Source: Earliella scabrosa
Taxonomy: Eukaryota; Basidiomycota; Agaricomycetes; Polyporales; Polyporaceae
Direction: 5' to 3'
Assembly: GCA_022605405.1 (NCBI GenBank)
Contig: JABYQQ010000008.1
Location: 1,798,001-1,862,000 of the forward strand
DNA: 64,000 nt
Part shown: piece after piece, positions 20,878 to 30,364 of the stretch
How the letters are laid out: every line of letters begins with the position of its first letter
Position numbering within the stretch: position 1 is the stretch's first letter
Position numbers and translations under genes: made by a program
The notes under the pieces: generated by a model
The model's input: the letters and a program-made list of their open reading frames with translations, nothing else
What the model was told of the DNA's origin: nothing
Databases searched by the model: none

Positions 20878-21510
20878 GGGCGACACAGGACAGGACGTGA
20901 TGAGATGGAGTTGGCAAAGAGCAGTCGTTTTATGCGCGAGCTCATATATATTATAGTCCCTGCCTCAGATGATCAGCCGTCCTGGCCCTCGGCGGATGCC
21001 TCACTACGCGAAATGATTCTGGATGTGGCTCTGCACAGGAAGCACGCGCAATTCTAGTACTCACAGCCCGTGTTTCCTCAGATGGTCCAAGAGCACGTTC
21101 GGCCAACTGACATACTTAAGCATACGTTCGACATGTCAGAAGTAATGGAGACGGCCATCCGTACCATCACGCCGCCATTGTGTCACCATGTCTCCTCCAG
21201 AACTCCAGTGTGACAAAGGGCATCTTCAGAGCACAACCCACAGACATTGCACAACGGATCAGGGACGACGAGGGTACGCACCAGGAGTCTCAGCTCTCTC
21301 TCTCTTTCTCTCTCTGACCGCGTCGTTTCAAATGAAATTTCAAGCTTGAGTCCAGCGGAGTCGTATGGAGCTGGTCTATGGGTGGGTGAAGTTATTGAGA
21401 TGGCAATCAGGAGCAACTTGGGGAGAGCGATAGTAGCTTGGACTTGCGGAAGAAGAAGCAGAGAACTGCGAGCGCCAAGCGAGAGCCTGGGCCCTAGAGG
21501 CATCGGGTTG
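20878..21510. other. Intergenic with CT-rich microsatellite
   Basis: No gene seen. On the minus strand ATATATATGAGCTC near 20945 could be the TATA region of the 2OG paralogue. A CTCTCTCTCTTTCTCTCTCTG tract lies at about 21293-21316. Confidence 0.5.
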
Positions 21511-21551
21511 GTGACTTTCTGGTCACGCGTTAGGCGGACGCGTCTGTGACA
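21511..21551 (+). promoter_or_regulatory. BTB promoter element with two ACGCGT cores
   Basis: GTGAC, then GTCACGCGTTAGGCGGACGCGTC, then TGTGACA. Very similar copies lie at 14251-14290 (minus, BTB relic) and 25824-25864 (BTB scar), and a looser one at 7976-8024. ACGCGT is the MluI cell-cycle-box core in yeasts; function here is inferred. Confidence 0.6.
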
Positions 21552-21654
21552 ATTCTGAGCGTCTCTCTGCCTCTCTCTCGACGCCTCTCTCGACCCCCAG
21601 CTCGCTCTCGCGACCGCCAACTCGGGTGGGCAACGCGCAGTCTTCAATCGTGCT

Positions 21655-22719
21655 ATGTCTACGGCAGATCAACGACCCGCAAAGCGTGCGCGCACAGGAG
21701 ACGGTCCCCACGACGCCGACAGAGACCCCGAGGTCTGGCTTTCGGACGGGAACATCGTCGTCGTCTCTCGCAACGTCGCCTTTCGCGTCCATAAGAGCAT
21801 CCTCTCCCACCACTCGGAGATCTTCCACGATCTCTTTTCTCTTCCGGACCAAGGAGACAAAGGAGTTGATGAGATGATGGACGGCTGCCCGGTGAGGACC
21901 TCCAACGACTCTTCCTCGTGTTGTGCTGCGGCAAAAAGTGCGTTCCAGATCCGTTGTGCATCGTCCAAATCCCACCTCATCTTACCGCACCGTAGCTACT
22001 ACTACAAGAATGACGAGATCCTTCCGGTCCCTGTCAGTGTCCTCGCCTCCCTCATCCGCATGGGTCACAAGTATGCCATCCCCACCGTTCTCGAGCACGC
22101 TCTTGCGCGTCTGCAGAAATACTACACCACCGATCTGACGGCGTGGAGCGATCCTGCAGAGCGTGCTCGATATGTTCGCGCGTCCCCTCCCGATGCGATG
22201 ACCGTTATCCAGCTTGCCCATCTCACGGAGACGTCGTCCCTCCTACCAACCGCATACCTGACATGCTGTTCCCTGATGAAGACGACATACATTCCACCCT
22301 CTACGAAGGCGGGTCAACTCGTGTTGTGCGACCTCCCATCCTCCGATCTGGGTGTTATCATGAACGGTAACGCCGACTTGATCAAGGTTGCCGCGGATCG
22401 TATCCTTGGTTTCGTCTCTGCCATTCCGAGTAAACAGTGTACGACGGTGAATCACTGTACACGCGCATGTCAGGCGTTGGTTCAAGAGCAATACCGCTCC
22501 AAAGCCGCCCCGAAGTTTACCTGGAGCACCGCTATGGGCTATATGAGCGATGTTTTCTTGCAGCCCGTTGCTCAGCCATGTCCTGCTTGTCAGGCGGCGG
22601 TAGTCGCTGTCGAAGATAGACACCGCAAATCATTGTGGGCTGCACTCCCGACGATATTTGGTGTGCGGCCTCGACCAACCGGCTGGCAAGAGCGGAACAC
22701 TACCGTAACAAATACCTGA
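21655..22719 (+). CDS. BTB/POZ protein with 25-bp deletion, frame kept only by reading through the intron (354 aa)
   Basis: Compared with the paralogue at 28635, 25 bp are missing after the codon for DGCP (junction near 21893), which would shift the frame. The 58-nt intron of the paralogue is still present here (21938-21995, GTGCGT..CGTAG) and has no stop. Because 58 - 25 = 33, leaving it unspliced restores the frame, giving one 354-aa open frame. The deletion junction also makes a GTGAGG donor-like site, but splicing from it would lead to an early stop. BTB core (VWLSDGNIVVV, FRVHKSILSHHSEIF), helical half (SLIRMGHKYAIPTVL) and cysteines (CTTVNHC, CPAC) are otherwise intact. It is either an intron-exonised gene or a fresh pseudogene. 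Confidence 0.65.
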   Translation: MSTADQRPAKRARTGDGPHDADRDPEVWLSDGNIVVVSRNVAFRVHKSILSHHSEIFHDLFSLPDQGDKGVDEMMDGCPVRTSNDSSSCCAAAKSAFQIRCASSKSHLILPHRSYYYKNDEILPVPVSVLASLIRMGHKYAIPTVLEHALARLQKYYTTDLTAWSDPAERARYVRASPPDAMTVIQLAHLTETSSLLPTAYLTCCSLMKTTYIPPSTKAGQLVLCDLPSSDLGVIMNGNADLIKVAADRILGFVSAIPSKQCTTVNHCTRACQALVQEQYRSKAAPKFTWSTAMGYMSDVFLQPVAQPCPACQAAVVAVEDRHRKSLWAALPTIFGVRPRPTGWQERNTTVTNT

Positions 22720-22879
22720 GGTGGTCAGTCATCCACCTGTTACAAGAAGAATCTGCTAATTCGTCACTCTTCTGTGCGCCAACAGCTGTTCATATCATCC
22801 CATCCTAATCGTCTTCGCCATCTCACCCGTTACGGAGTCCTTCCTCGGGGGACGGAACCATCGCCCTCGTTGGCGAAGA
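22720..22879. other. BTB 3' flank
   Basis: Sequence similar to 29701-29850 and 25930-26050; no gene. Confidence 0.4.
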
Positions 22880-23020
22880 TACAAGTCGGGCCTATCTCGT
22901 TCCCGCCCCTCACGATGCTATGTCCGACTTCCGCCCATCTTACGATGCGTTGGCTCGATACCCGCTCAAGATGCGCTGCCAGAGTATACCCCACCCCGAG
23001 GCAGCATCCTCCCGGGCGTG
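22880..23020 (+). pseudogene. Decayed orphan first exon, copy 1
   Basis: Frame fragments DAMSDFRPSYDALARYPLKM and GPISFPPL match the short open exon at 29851 (GPLAFILPDAM, LSHDAMARYPPKMPCQ) but lie in different frames here, so a one-base shift has occurred. A GTATAC donor-like site follows CAGA as in the other copies. No downstream exon was found. Confidence 0.5.
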
Positions 23021-23364
23021 GCAGTGTATCAGGTTTTCTCTCGTGCTTCCATTGTTGACCTAATAGTTCTGTGTGTACACTAGACGAAGAAGCGTTCGAG
23101 GGGCAGCACTACCACGCACTGTATCCATCATTTTCTGACTGCGTATGGATGTGAAGAACGTGATCGTGACTTCCTATTTGCTTTCGCACTCGCGCGCGTG
23201 GAGACTTCACCTTTGGGAGCCTGGGACGCTCTTGCCATTTGAAACTCATGTGCCGGAACTCACATTTACGCCAGACGCCGCACGTAGTCTTCGCTGCTGG
23301 GTCTTAGTCGGAAATTGGGTAAATATTGTAATCTCTCACTCAATACGTTTACTTCGCTCACGCC

Positions 23365-23699
23365 ACCTCATCTTCAGTGCTTTGACTGGTTTCAACCTGC
23401 CTTCGCGCTTGAGCCTTGAGGACCTTCCCGAAACAATGCCGCCAGCTCTGCGCACGGGTGCAATGTCCGACCACAATCTGGGTCATGGGTCATAGCACCG
23501 GCCATAGATCGCAAACGCATTGACAACGCGATGCACATATATATAGCTCGTCCCAGGAGGTGGTTGAGCCTCACCCCTTTCTGTCCGCTTCATCCTCAGG
23601 TATGTTCCATATGTCCTGCAACGGCATCGTATGTGCGCTGACCATGTCCGCCACTCAAGGTTGAATCCCGTCGAATACTCTGGTCCGGCTATGCCTTCA
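23365..23699 (+). promoter_or_regulatory. F-box A2 promoter and 5'UTR intron
   Basis: Contains GACCTTCCCGAAACAATG, a TATATATAG box at 23538-23546 followed by CTCGTCC, and a leader intron 23600-23659 (CTCAG|GTATGTTCC ... CTCAAG|GTTGAA). Layout is shared with the other three A copies. Confidence 0.6.
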
Positions 23700-25451
23700 A
23701 TGACTAACGATGCGTCCTTGTCCGAGCTCTCGCGACTCAACCTCGCGCCCACCCCCATTCACCTCCTTCCAAACGAACTGCTTTGCATGATATTCAGCGC
23801 TCTCCGTCCCAATCAATGGGATCGTGCGCTCAAGCGATCAGTCGGGCAACCCGCCAAGCGGGACGACCTACAGGTCGGACTCGTCTGCCGTCGGTGGCGC
23901 GCCGTACTCGTCCGCATGTACGCGATCTGGGCAGACGTTCTCGTTAACACGTCCATCGGCAACGACCCAACCCCCGAGTTCCTCACCTACGCCGATGCCC
24001 TCGTCAAGCGCTCCGCCCCGCTCCCGTTGTCCTTCCGTGCTTCCCAGTCTCCGCGCGCCGTGTGCATCACCCTGCGTCCTGCCTGGGCGAGGATAACCGG
24101 GCTCATCGTCTCCGTGACCTCCCTCGCCGATGTACCCACCCTGCACACCGCAGTCGGCTGGCACATGCCCGGTCTCCGCGAGTTGAGCATCTCCTTCGAC
24201 GCTATCCGCGACAACCTCATGCCCACCCTCGCGCAATACAACTTCAAGCCCTGGGAGGATGAGAACCTTCCGGACCTGGAGGAGTTCCAGACCCACGCCG
24301 CGTACTTCGCGTTGGCGGGCGCAGCGACGGAGTCGCTCACGGAGCTCGTTGTTCAGGGCGAGGTCAGCGCCGCGAAGTTCCGCGCCGCGCTGAGGAAGTG
24401 CGTCTCCCTCGAGGTGCTGTCCCTCAGAGAGCTTCGCTTCCCGCCCGAGGACCTCATCTCTGGCCACGGCAAGCGCGATCCCATCCACCTACTTGACCTG
24501 TCGGAGGTCTCGCTCGACGGCGGGGACCCGCACTCCCTCGCGCACCTCTTGCCCGACCTGAAGGGGTCCCCAGGAGAGCCCTTGGCGTACACCGTCGAAG
24601 CCCACGACGAGTACTTCTTTGATAGGGTCCTGGCCGCGTTGCCCCCGGGATGGGCCTTCCCGGGCTTCCGCGGCGTACCATCGATCGAGGTCGTCAACCT
24701 TACTCTTTCCTCCCCGGACTCGACCGTCTGGTGCGGCGGGTCTGTCTGCGTGGGCATGGGCCGGGAGCCCGTCTTCACCGCGACGGTCCGCCTCGACGTC
24801 GACGGGGTACCGGCGGGGAACACTATGCGGCTCTCCAACGCCCTCCGCTCCTTCCTCCGCCGTTTCCCCGACACGGCCACGGAACTGAACGTGGACGTGG
24901 AGCCGTATGACCGCCGCTACAAGCACCCGGAACTCTGGGACCGCGCGCTGTGGGATATGGTGTTCTGGACGCGCCCGTCGTTCACGGACCTCGTCTTCGC
25001 GGCAAAAACGGACCTGGACGTGAAGAAGCTTGTGGCGACGGCCTTCCTCGCGCACGCGGCCAGGCGGTGCGTCTCCATGTCTGCGACGGCGCAGAGTCCG
25101 CTGAACATCAGCCTGACGTGGGCCCTTGACGGCGTGCGCGAGGGGCGTCGTTCTGGGCTGAAGGAGATCGCGGAGGAGCTGCAGGTCCTCGTCGATGTGC
25201 TCGCGCGGGGTGCCTTGCCGGAGGCGTGCGTGCTTGATCTGACCATCGTGTCGACGGACAACGCAGCCTTTGCGCGCTGCGTGAAGACCCTGTCAGAGGG
25301 ACAGGCAACCGGAGGCAAGACGATGGATCAAGCGGAGACGGCGGTGCGCATGCACCTTGGACGGGTTCTAACGGTCCTGGATGTGGTGGAGGTCATCGTG
25401 AACGACAGGGGAGGGGAGTGTGAGACTTTGGTGTTGGAGAGGTGCCTATAG
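23700..25451 (+). CDS. F-box-like protein, subfamily A copy 2 (583 aa)
   Basis: Closest to the copy at 11837: the F-box-like block reads IHLLPNELLCMIF, GLVCRRWRAVLVRM, IWADVL. The leucine-rich tail shares LSLRELRFPPEDLISGHGKRDP almost without change. The start at 23700 (MTNDASLS) is chosen by alignment with MADNASVS; ATG 23691 is an alternative and the longer open frame upstream would run through the leader intron. Tail residues such as NVDVEPYDRRYKHPELWD and the last 60 residues vary between copies. Likely SCF adapter by family. It forms the third element of a BTB - orphan exon - F-box unit. Confidence 0.85.
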   Translation: MTNDASLSELSRLNLAPTPIHLLPNELLCMIFSALRPNQWDRALKRSVGQPAKRDDLQVGLVCRRWRAVLVRMYAIWADVLVNTSIGNDPTPEFLTYADALVKRSAPLPLSFRASQSPRAVCITLRPAWARITGLIVSVTSLADVPTLHTAVGWHMPGLRELSISFDAIRDNLMPTLAQYNFKPWEDENLPDLEEFQTHAAYFALAGAATESLTELVVQGEVSAAKFRAALRKCVSLEVLSLRELRFPPEDLISGHGKRDPIHLLDLSEVSLDGGDPHSLAHLLPDLKGSPGEPLAYTVEAHDEYFFDRVLAALPPGWAFPGFRGVPSIEVVNLTLSSPDSTVWCGGSVCVGMGREPVFTATVRLDVDGVPAGNTMRLSNALRSFLRRFPDTATELNVDVEPYDRRYKHPELWDRALWDMVFWTRPSFTDLVFAAKTDLDVKKLVATAFLAHAARRCVSMSATAQSPLNISLTWALDGVREGRRSGLKEIAEELQVLVDVLARGALPEACVLDLTIVSTDNAAFARCVKTLSEGQATGGKTMDQAETAVRMHLGRVLTVLDVVEVIVNDRGGECETLVLERCL

Positions 25452-25823
25452 TGACTCGTGAGTGAGTGTTAAGGTGATGGTTGGAGGAGTCTCAGGCAGG
25501 AATGGCGTGGAAGCCTTGAGCAAATGCGATCGAGGATCAAGTACAAGCACGAGCAGGTGTGGTCACTGTGGTCTACTAGTATGTTCGTAGAGTCACGGAG
25601 AATTGAACGTAAGATGATCAGGGACGACTCGGAGTCACGGCTTTACTACTACTAAGTAGTAACAGTGCCTCTGTCTGGCTAGCTTGAGACTGGCCATGCT
25701 GGTGTAGATAAACCGAGCGAGAGGAGCTCGCGCTCAATGTGGACCGAGTCTCCGTCACTGGGGAGCGTGAGCGGCGGCGACTTCAACGAACAATATCGGT
25801 GCGGCGGCCTGGGACTCCGCCCT
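25452..25823. other. F-box A2 3' flank
   Basis: Contains GGCAGGAATGGCGTGGAAGCC and GGATCAAGTACAAGCACGAG, also found after the F-box gene at 26670 (28466-28520), so this flank belongs to the duplicated unit. No gene. Confidence 0.55.
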
Positions 25824-25945
25824 GTGACTCATAGGTCACGCGTGAGGCACACAGATCCGTGACAATTTAGGGCGTCTCTCTTCTTTCTCTCGACCGCCAC
25901 TGACCTGGCCGGAGCGGAATCCTACCGTGTCCAACACCTGAGGGA
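25824..25945 (+). pseudogene. BTB deletion scar: promoter joined to 3' end
   Basis: 25824-25864 is the BTB promoter element (GTGACTCATAGGTCACGCGTGAGG...GTGACA), followed by GGGCGTCTCTCTTC and CTCTCGACCGCCA, as before the BTB gene at 21655. Directly after this, CTGGCCGGAGCGGAATCC..ACACCTGAGG matches the last ~40 bp and stop region of that gene (CTGGCAAGAGCGGAACACT..TACCTGAGG). The whole BTB coding region between has gone. Confidence 0.7.
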
Positions 25946-26079
25946 GGTGTCCTCGTTTACGAGTAGTGGTTGAGAACATGGCTGATTATGGAGTGCACCC
26001 ACAGCCCCGCATATATTCGTCGTACCCGTCCCGCGCATTGCAGACTGTATTTCCCTCCGATCGTCCAGCTTGTCCGACT

Positions 26080-26225
26080 CGTCGTTTGCCATGCCCTCGT
26101 CGACCAACATCGCGGTTGGGCCTCTCGCATCTATCCCTCCCGATGCTGTGTCCCGCTTTCGCCTTTCGTACGATGCGGTGGCTCGCTCTCGAAATGCGCC
26201 GCCAGAGTAAGCACCTCTCTGAAAC
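26080..26225 (+). pseudogene. Decayed orphan first exon, copy 2
   Basis: ATG at about 26092 opens MPSSTNIAVGPLASIPPDAV, then RLSYDAVARSRNAPPE, ending at GTAAGC, a strong donor at the same place as in copies 1 and 3. No second exon follows before the F-box promoter. Confidence 0.5.
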
Positions 26226-26384
26226 AACATCCCCCAGCGTGGGCAGCGCGTTTAAATGCTTGGTTCATGCACCATTGACATTGGACATTGGAGTTCTGCG
26301 TGTACCCTAGAACCGTGGTCGTAATGGGAACTTAGTGGGTAACGAGTCCCTCGTGTGTCTCTCACCTGCTACCTCGCTTACGGT

Positions 26385-26669
26385 ACGGGCTTTGGCCAAT
26401 TCCAACTTGCCTCCGCGCTTGAGCCTTCAGGACCTCCCGTGAAGGGGCGCAATGCCGTCCGACCACGAACTGGTCATAGCGTCGGCCATAGACCACATCG
26501 CCTCTCGCGATGCGGGTATATAACTCGCCCTAGGGTGTGGTTGTCCCCTAACCCTTCCCTCCGCTTCATCCCCTGGTATGTTCCGAACGTTGGGAAAGAG
26601 TGATGTCATGCTGACCGGATGTGTGACGATCATTTCAGCTTCTTCCTGCTACCCCAGCCCACACTTCCG
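26385..26669 (+). promoter_or_regulatory. F-box A3 promoter and 5'UTR intron
   Basis: GCGTCGGCCATAGACCACAT, TATATAA at 26517-26523 followed by CTCGCCC, and a 63-nt leader intron 26576-26638 (CTG|GTATGTTCC ... ATTTCAG). Nearly the same as before 30659. Confidence 0.6.
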
Positions 26670-28448
26670 ATGGCCGACAACACTTCTGTGTCCAAACCCT
26701 TGCCACTCAATCTCACGGGCACTCCTCCCATCCACCGTCTTCCCGTCGAAGTTCTGCGCATGGTATTCAACGCTCTTCGTCTCCATCACGATGAACTTCT
26801 TGATGCTTCCAACGCGCAACCTGCCACACGAGACGACCTACGCGCCGGACTCGTCTGCCGTCGGTGGCGCGCCATTCTCCTCGACATGCCCGCAGTCTGG
26901 GTCGATACGCTCGTCTACACGGTGATCAAGCAGGAGTCCGTGACCTACACCGAAACCCTCGTCAAACGCTCCGCCCTTCTGCCGCTGAGGTTCTGCAGGC
27001 ATCAGTCTCCGCGTGCCGTATGCACCACACTGCGTCCCGCCTGGGCGCGAATCCGCGGACTGTTCGTCTCGGTGACATCTTCCGAGGACCTGCCCGTCCT
27101 GCACACCGTCGTCGGCTGCGACATGCCGGGTCTGCGCGAATTGGAGATCAACTTCTGCGCCATGCAAGAGCAGCTTTTGCCCGCCCTTGCGCGCTACGAC
27201 CTCAAGCCTTGGGAGGATGCAAACCTCCCCAAACTGGAGGAGCTCAGGACCAATGCCGCATACTTCGCGTTGGCGGGCGCAGCCACCACATCTCTCAGGG
27301 AACTCACTGTCGCGGGACAAGTTAGCGCGGTGCGGTTCCGCGCCATGCTGAGGAGGTGCGTCTCCCTCAAGACCCTAGCGCTCAGAGGATTCCAAATCCA
27401 GCCCGAGGACCTCATGTATGGCCCCAACAAGCGCGATCTCGTCCATTTGCCTGTTCTTTCCTCGGTCTACCTCGACGGCGGGAACGCGCACTCCCTCGCG
27501 CACCTCTTGCCGGACCTGAAGGGGCCCCCAGGGGAGCGCGTGGCGTACAACATCGAATCCCAAGATGAGTACTTCGTCGATAGGATCCTGGCCTCGTTGC
27601 CTCCAGAATGGGCCTTCCCGGGCTTCCGCGGCGCGCCGTTGATTCGGCTTGTCTGGCTCATTATTTCCTCCCTGGACTGGACGGTCTGGTGCGGCGGGTA
27701 CGTGGACCGGCTGCCCGTCTTCGCCGCGACGGTCGATCTCAACGTCCACGGGGTGCCAGCGGGGAACAACATGCGGCTCTACAATGCCCTCTACTCCATC
27801 CTCCGCCGGTTCCCCGACACGGCCACGAAGCTGAACGTGGATGTGGGGCCGCAAGACCTCCGCGACAAGCACCCGGAACTCTGGAACCTCGCGCTGTGGC
27901 AGATGGTCTTCTGGACGCGCCCGTCGTTCACGGTCATCAATCTCTTTGCGAAGACGGACATCGACGTCAAGAAGCTCGTCGCAATGGCCTTCCTCGAGCA
28001 TGTGGCCAGGCGGTGCCTCTCTCTGTCTGACACGCTCGAAGACCAGTTGGAGATCAGCCTGTCGTGGGCCATTGCTAGTGTGCACGGGCAGCGCCGTCCT
28101 GGGCTGAAGGAGATTGCGGAGGAGATTGCAGTCCTTGGCGACGTACTCGTGGGGTGGGCCTTGCCGGAGATGTGCGTGTTCGACCTGGTCATCGAGTGTA
28201 CCACGGCCGACACAGCCTTTGTGCACTACGTGAGGGCCTTGTCAGAGGCATGGATAACCGGAGGTGAGAGGACGGATACAGCGGAGACGGAGATGGAGAC
28301 GGCGGTGCGCACGCAACTTGGACGGTTGCTGACGGTCGTGGGTGATTTCGATGTCGCCGTGAACAACAGCAGAGGGAAACTTTGCGAGGTCGTGCATATG
28401 TTGGATTGGACCCGATATTCGAAGGAGTCTGTTGTCGATCAGTTGTAA
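26670..28448 (+). CDS. F-box-like protein, subfamily A copy 3 (592 aa)
   Basis: Starts MADNTSVSKP; the F-box-like block is IHRLPVEVLRMVF, GLVCRRWRAILLDM, VWVDTL. Compared with copies 1 and 2, about eight residues are missing in the early linker (KQESVTYTETLVKRSA). The leucine-rich tail keeps LSSVYLDGGNAHSLAHLLPDL and the hydrophobic blocks near FPGFRGAP. The C-terminus (MLDWTRYSKESVVDQL) differs from the VVLE/ETVVL endings of the others. The longer open frame from 26619 starts inside the leader intron, so 26670 is preferred. Likely SCF adapter by family. Followed after 186 bp by the next BTB gene. Confidence 0.85.
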   Translation: MADNTSVSKPLPLNLTGTPPIHRLPVEVLRMVFNALRLHHDELLDASNAQPATRDDLRAGLVCRRWRAILLDMPAVWVDTLVYTVIKQESVTYTETLVKRSALLPLRFCRHQSPRAVCTTLRPAWARIRGLFVSVTSSEDLPVLHTVVGCDMPGLRELEINFCAMQEQLLPALARYDLKPWEDANLPKLEELRTNAAYFALAGAATTSLRELTVAGQVSAVRFRAMLRRCVSLKTLALRGFQIQPEDLMYGPNKRDLVHLPVLSSVYLDGGNAHSLAHLLPDLKGPPGERVAYNIESQDEYFVDRILASLPPEWAFPGFRGAPLIRLVWLIISSLDWTVWCGGYVDRLPVFAATVDLNVHGVPAGNNMRLYNALYSILRRFPDTATKLNVDVGPQDLRDKHPELWNLALWQMVFWTRPSFTVINLFAKTDIDVKKLVAMAFLEHVARRCLSLSDTLEDQLEISLSWAIASVHGQRRPGLKEIAEEIAVLGDVLVGWALPEMCVFDLVIECTTADTAFVHYVRALSEAWITGGERTDTAETEMETAVRTQLGRLLTVVGDFDVAVNNSRGKLCEVVHMLDWTRYSKESVVDQL

Positions 28449-28634
28449 TTGTATCGTGCCTGCAGGCAGGAATTTCCTGGAAGCCTTGAGCATATGCAAT
28501 TGAGAATCAAGTACAAACACAAGCATGTATATGTTCGTGGAGTCTGGCTGCTGCGGCCTGCTCAGCGTCTCTCTTCGTTCTCTCGACAGCCAACTCGCGT
28601 AGCCTCCTCGACTTCAACCCTCTTCAATCGTGCT

Positions 28635-29700
28635 ATGTCTACGCCCGATCGACGGCCCACAAAGCGTGCGCGCATAGGAGACAGTCCTCACGAAGCTGAC
28701 AGAGACCCCGAGGTCTGGCTCTCGGATGGCAACATCGTCGTCGTCTCTCGCAACGTCGCCTTTCGCGTCCACAAGAGTGTCCTCTCCCACCACTCGGACG
28801 TCTTCCGCGACCTCTTTTCTCTTCCGGACCAGGGAGTTGATGAGATGATGGACGGATGCCCGGTGGTCAGGCTGGATTCGGACGACCCTGAGGACCTCCA
28901 ACGACTCTTCCTCGTCTTATGCTGCGGCAAAAAGTGCGTTTCAGATCCGTTGTGCGTGCTGATCCCACCTCATCCTAGCTTACTTCAGCTACTACTACAA
29001 GAATGACGAGATCCTTCCGGTCCCTGTCGGTGTCCTCGCCTCCCTCATCCGCATGGGTCACAAGTATGCCATCCCCTCCATTCTCGAGCACGCTCTTGCT
29101 CGTCTGAAGAAATACTACACCACCGACCTGAAGGCGTGGAGCGATTCTGCAGAACGCGCTCGATACGTTCTCGCTTCTCCTCTCGATGCGATGACCGTCA
29201 TCCAGCTCGCCCATCTCACGGAGACGTCGTCCCTCCTACCAACTGCCTATCTGATATGTTGCTCTCTGACGAGGACGTCATATTCACCACCCTCTACGAA
29301 GGCTGGTCAACTTGTGTTGTGCGATCTGCCACCCTCGGACCTGGCTGCGGTCATCAACGGCAACGCTGACTTGATCAAGACTGCCGCCAATCGCGTCTTT
29401 GGTTTCGCCTCTGTCATACCGAGTAAGCGGTGTACAACGGTGAAACACTGTATGTACGCGTGCCAGGCGTTGGTTCGACACCAATACACCGAGCAAAACG
29501 CCTTGACATTCACCTGGAGCACGACTATCGGCTCTATGAGCGGTGCGTTCCTGCAGCCCGTCGCCCAGCCATGTTCTGCTTGTCAGGCGGCAGTGGTCGA
29601 TGAGGATGACAGACACCGCAAAACAACGTGGGTTTTGCTTCCCGTAATGTTTGGTATCCGACCTCAACCAGCCGGCTGGCCGCGATTAATACTGTCGTGA
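28635..29700 (+). CDS. BTB/POZ domain protein, two exons (336 aa)
   Basis: Exon 1 is 28635-28933 and exon 2 is 28989-29700; 55-nt intron with GTGCGT and CTTCAG borders; the total of 1011 nt is in frame. MSTPDRRPTKRARIG gives the basic N-terminal tract, VWLSDGNIVVV and FRVHKSVLSHHSDVF the BTB core, and SLIRMGHKYAIPSIL the helical half. CTTVKHC and CSAC supply the C-terminal cysteines. This is the intact reference for the damaged copy at 21655. Its upstream region keeps the CTCAGCGTCTCTCTTC block but has lost the double ACGCGT element, because the F-box 3' flank abuts it. Adapter role by family inference. Confidence 0.9.
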
Positions 29701-29850
29701 CAAATGCCTGAGGTGAGCCTTCACATCGCGAAAAGGGTTTCAGATTATCGCTCGACGCTGATCCGTCGTTCTCTCCGCCAACAGCTCCGCCGCGTATCAT
29801 CACATGCCACTCTCACTCGTCTTACGCATCGCAGACGAGAACCTTGACGG

Positions 29851-30065
29851 ATGGCACCATCGCTCCGGGATGCCCTTCTCGTCGAGCTCGTCCGGTCCGC
29901 CTCTTTCCTGTCGACGAACATCCAACTAGGGCCTCTTGCGTTCATCCTTCCTGATGCCATGGACATACGCCTATCGCACGATGCAATGGCTCGGTACCCG
30001 CCCAAGATGCCCTGCCAGAGTATGCCCTATCCCGAAGCAGCATCCTCCAGCGTGGCCAGCGCCTC
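29851..30065 (+). pseudogene. Orphan first exon, copy 3 (best preserved)
   Basis: ATG at 29851 opens MAPSLRDALLVELVRSASF, then GPLAFILPDAMDIRLSHDAM and ARYPPKMPCQ, ending at CAGA|GTATGC, a donor-like site conserved with the two other copies. The frame stays open beyond this but the later sequence looks non-coding. I do not recognise the protein. It may be the start of a small gene whose remaining exons were lost before the unit was amplified, or a translated leader. Confidence 0.45.
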
Positions 30066-30364
30066 AGCATTTGTTTCCTTCGTCATGCACTGTCGACATC
30101 GGAGTTCTGCGTGTACACTAGAGCCACGATGGAGAAGTTTCCGAGGAGCGGAACGGAATCACTGTATACATGTCTGCATCCTTCGGCTGCATCTGGTCGC
30201 ACGAGGAACGCGGTCTCAACTCTCTGTCTGCTCATCACATTTGCGTGCGAGGTGTATCAGAAGCTTTAGTTGTCGAGGGTCATATCCCAGAAGAACGCCG
30301 GCACTCCAATTACAGGTATCGTATTGGGGATGTCGGTGGAGAGGCTCTCTCACCTGCGTACCTC

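Noticed and set aside
21293..21316. CT-rich tract as a CRISPR-like or structured repeat
   Set aside because: Simple microsatellite; no spacer-repeat structure anywhere in the window.
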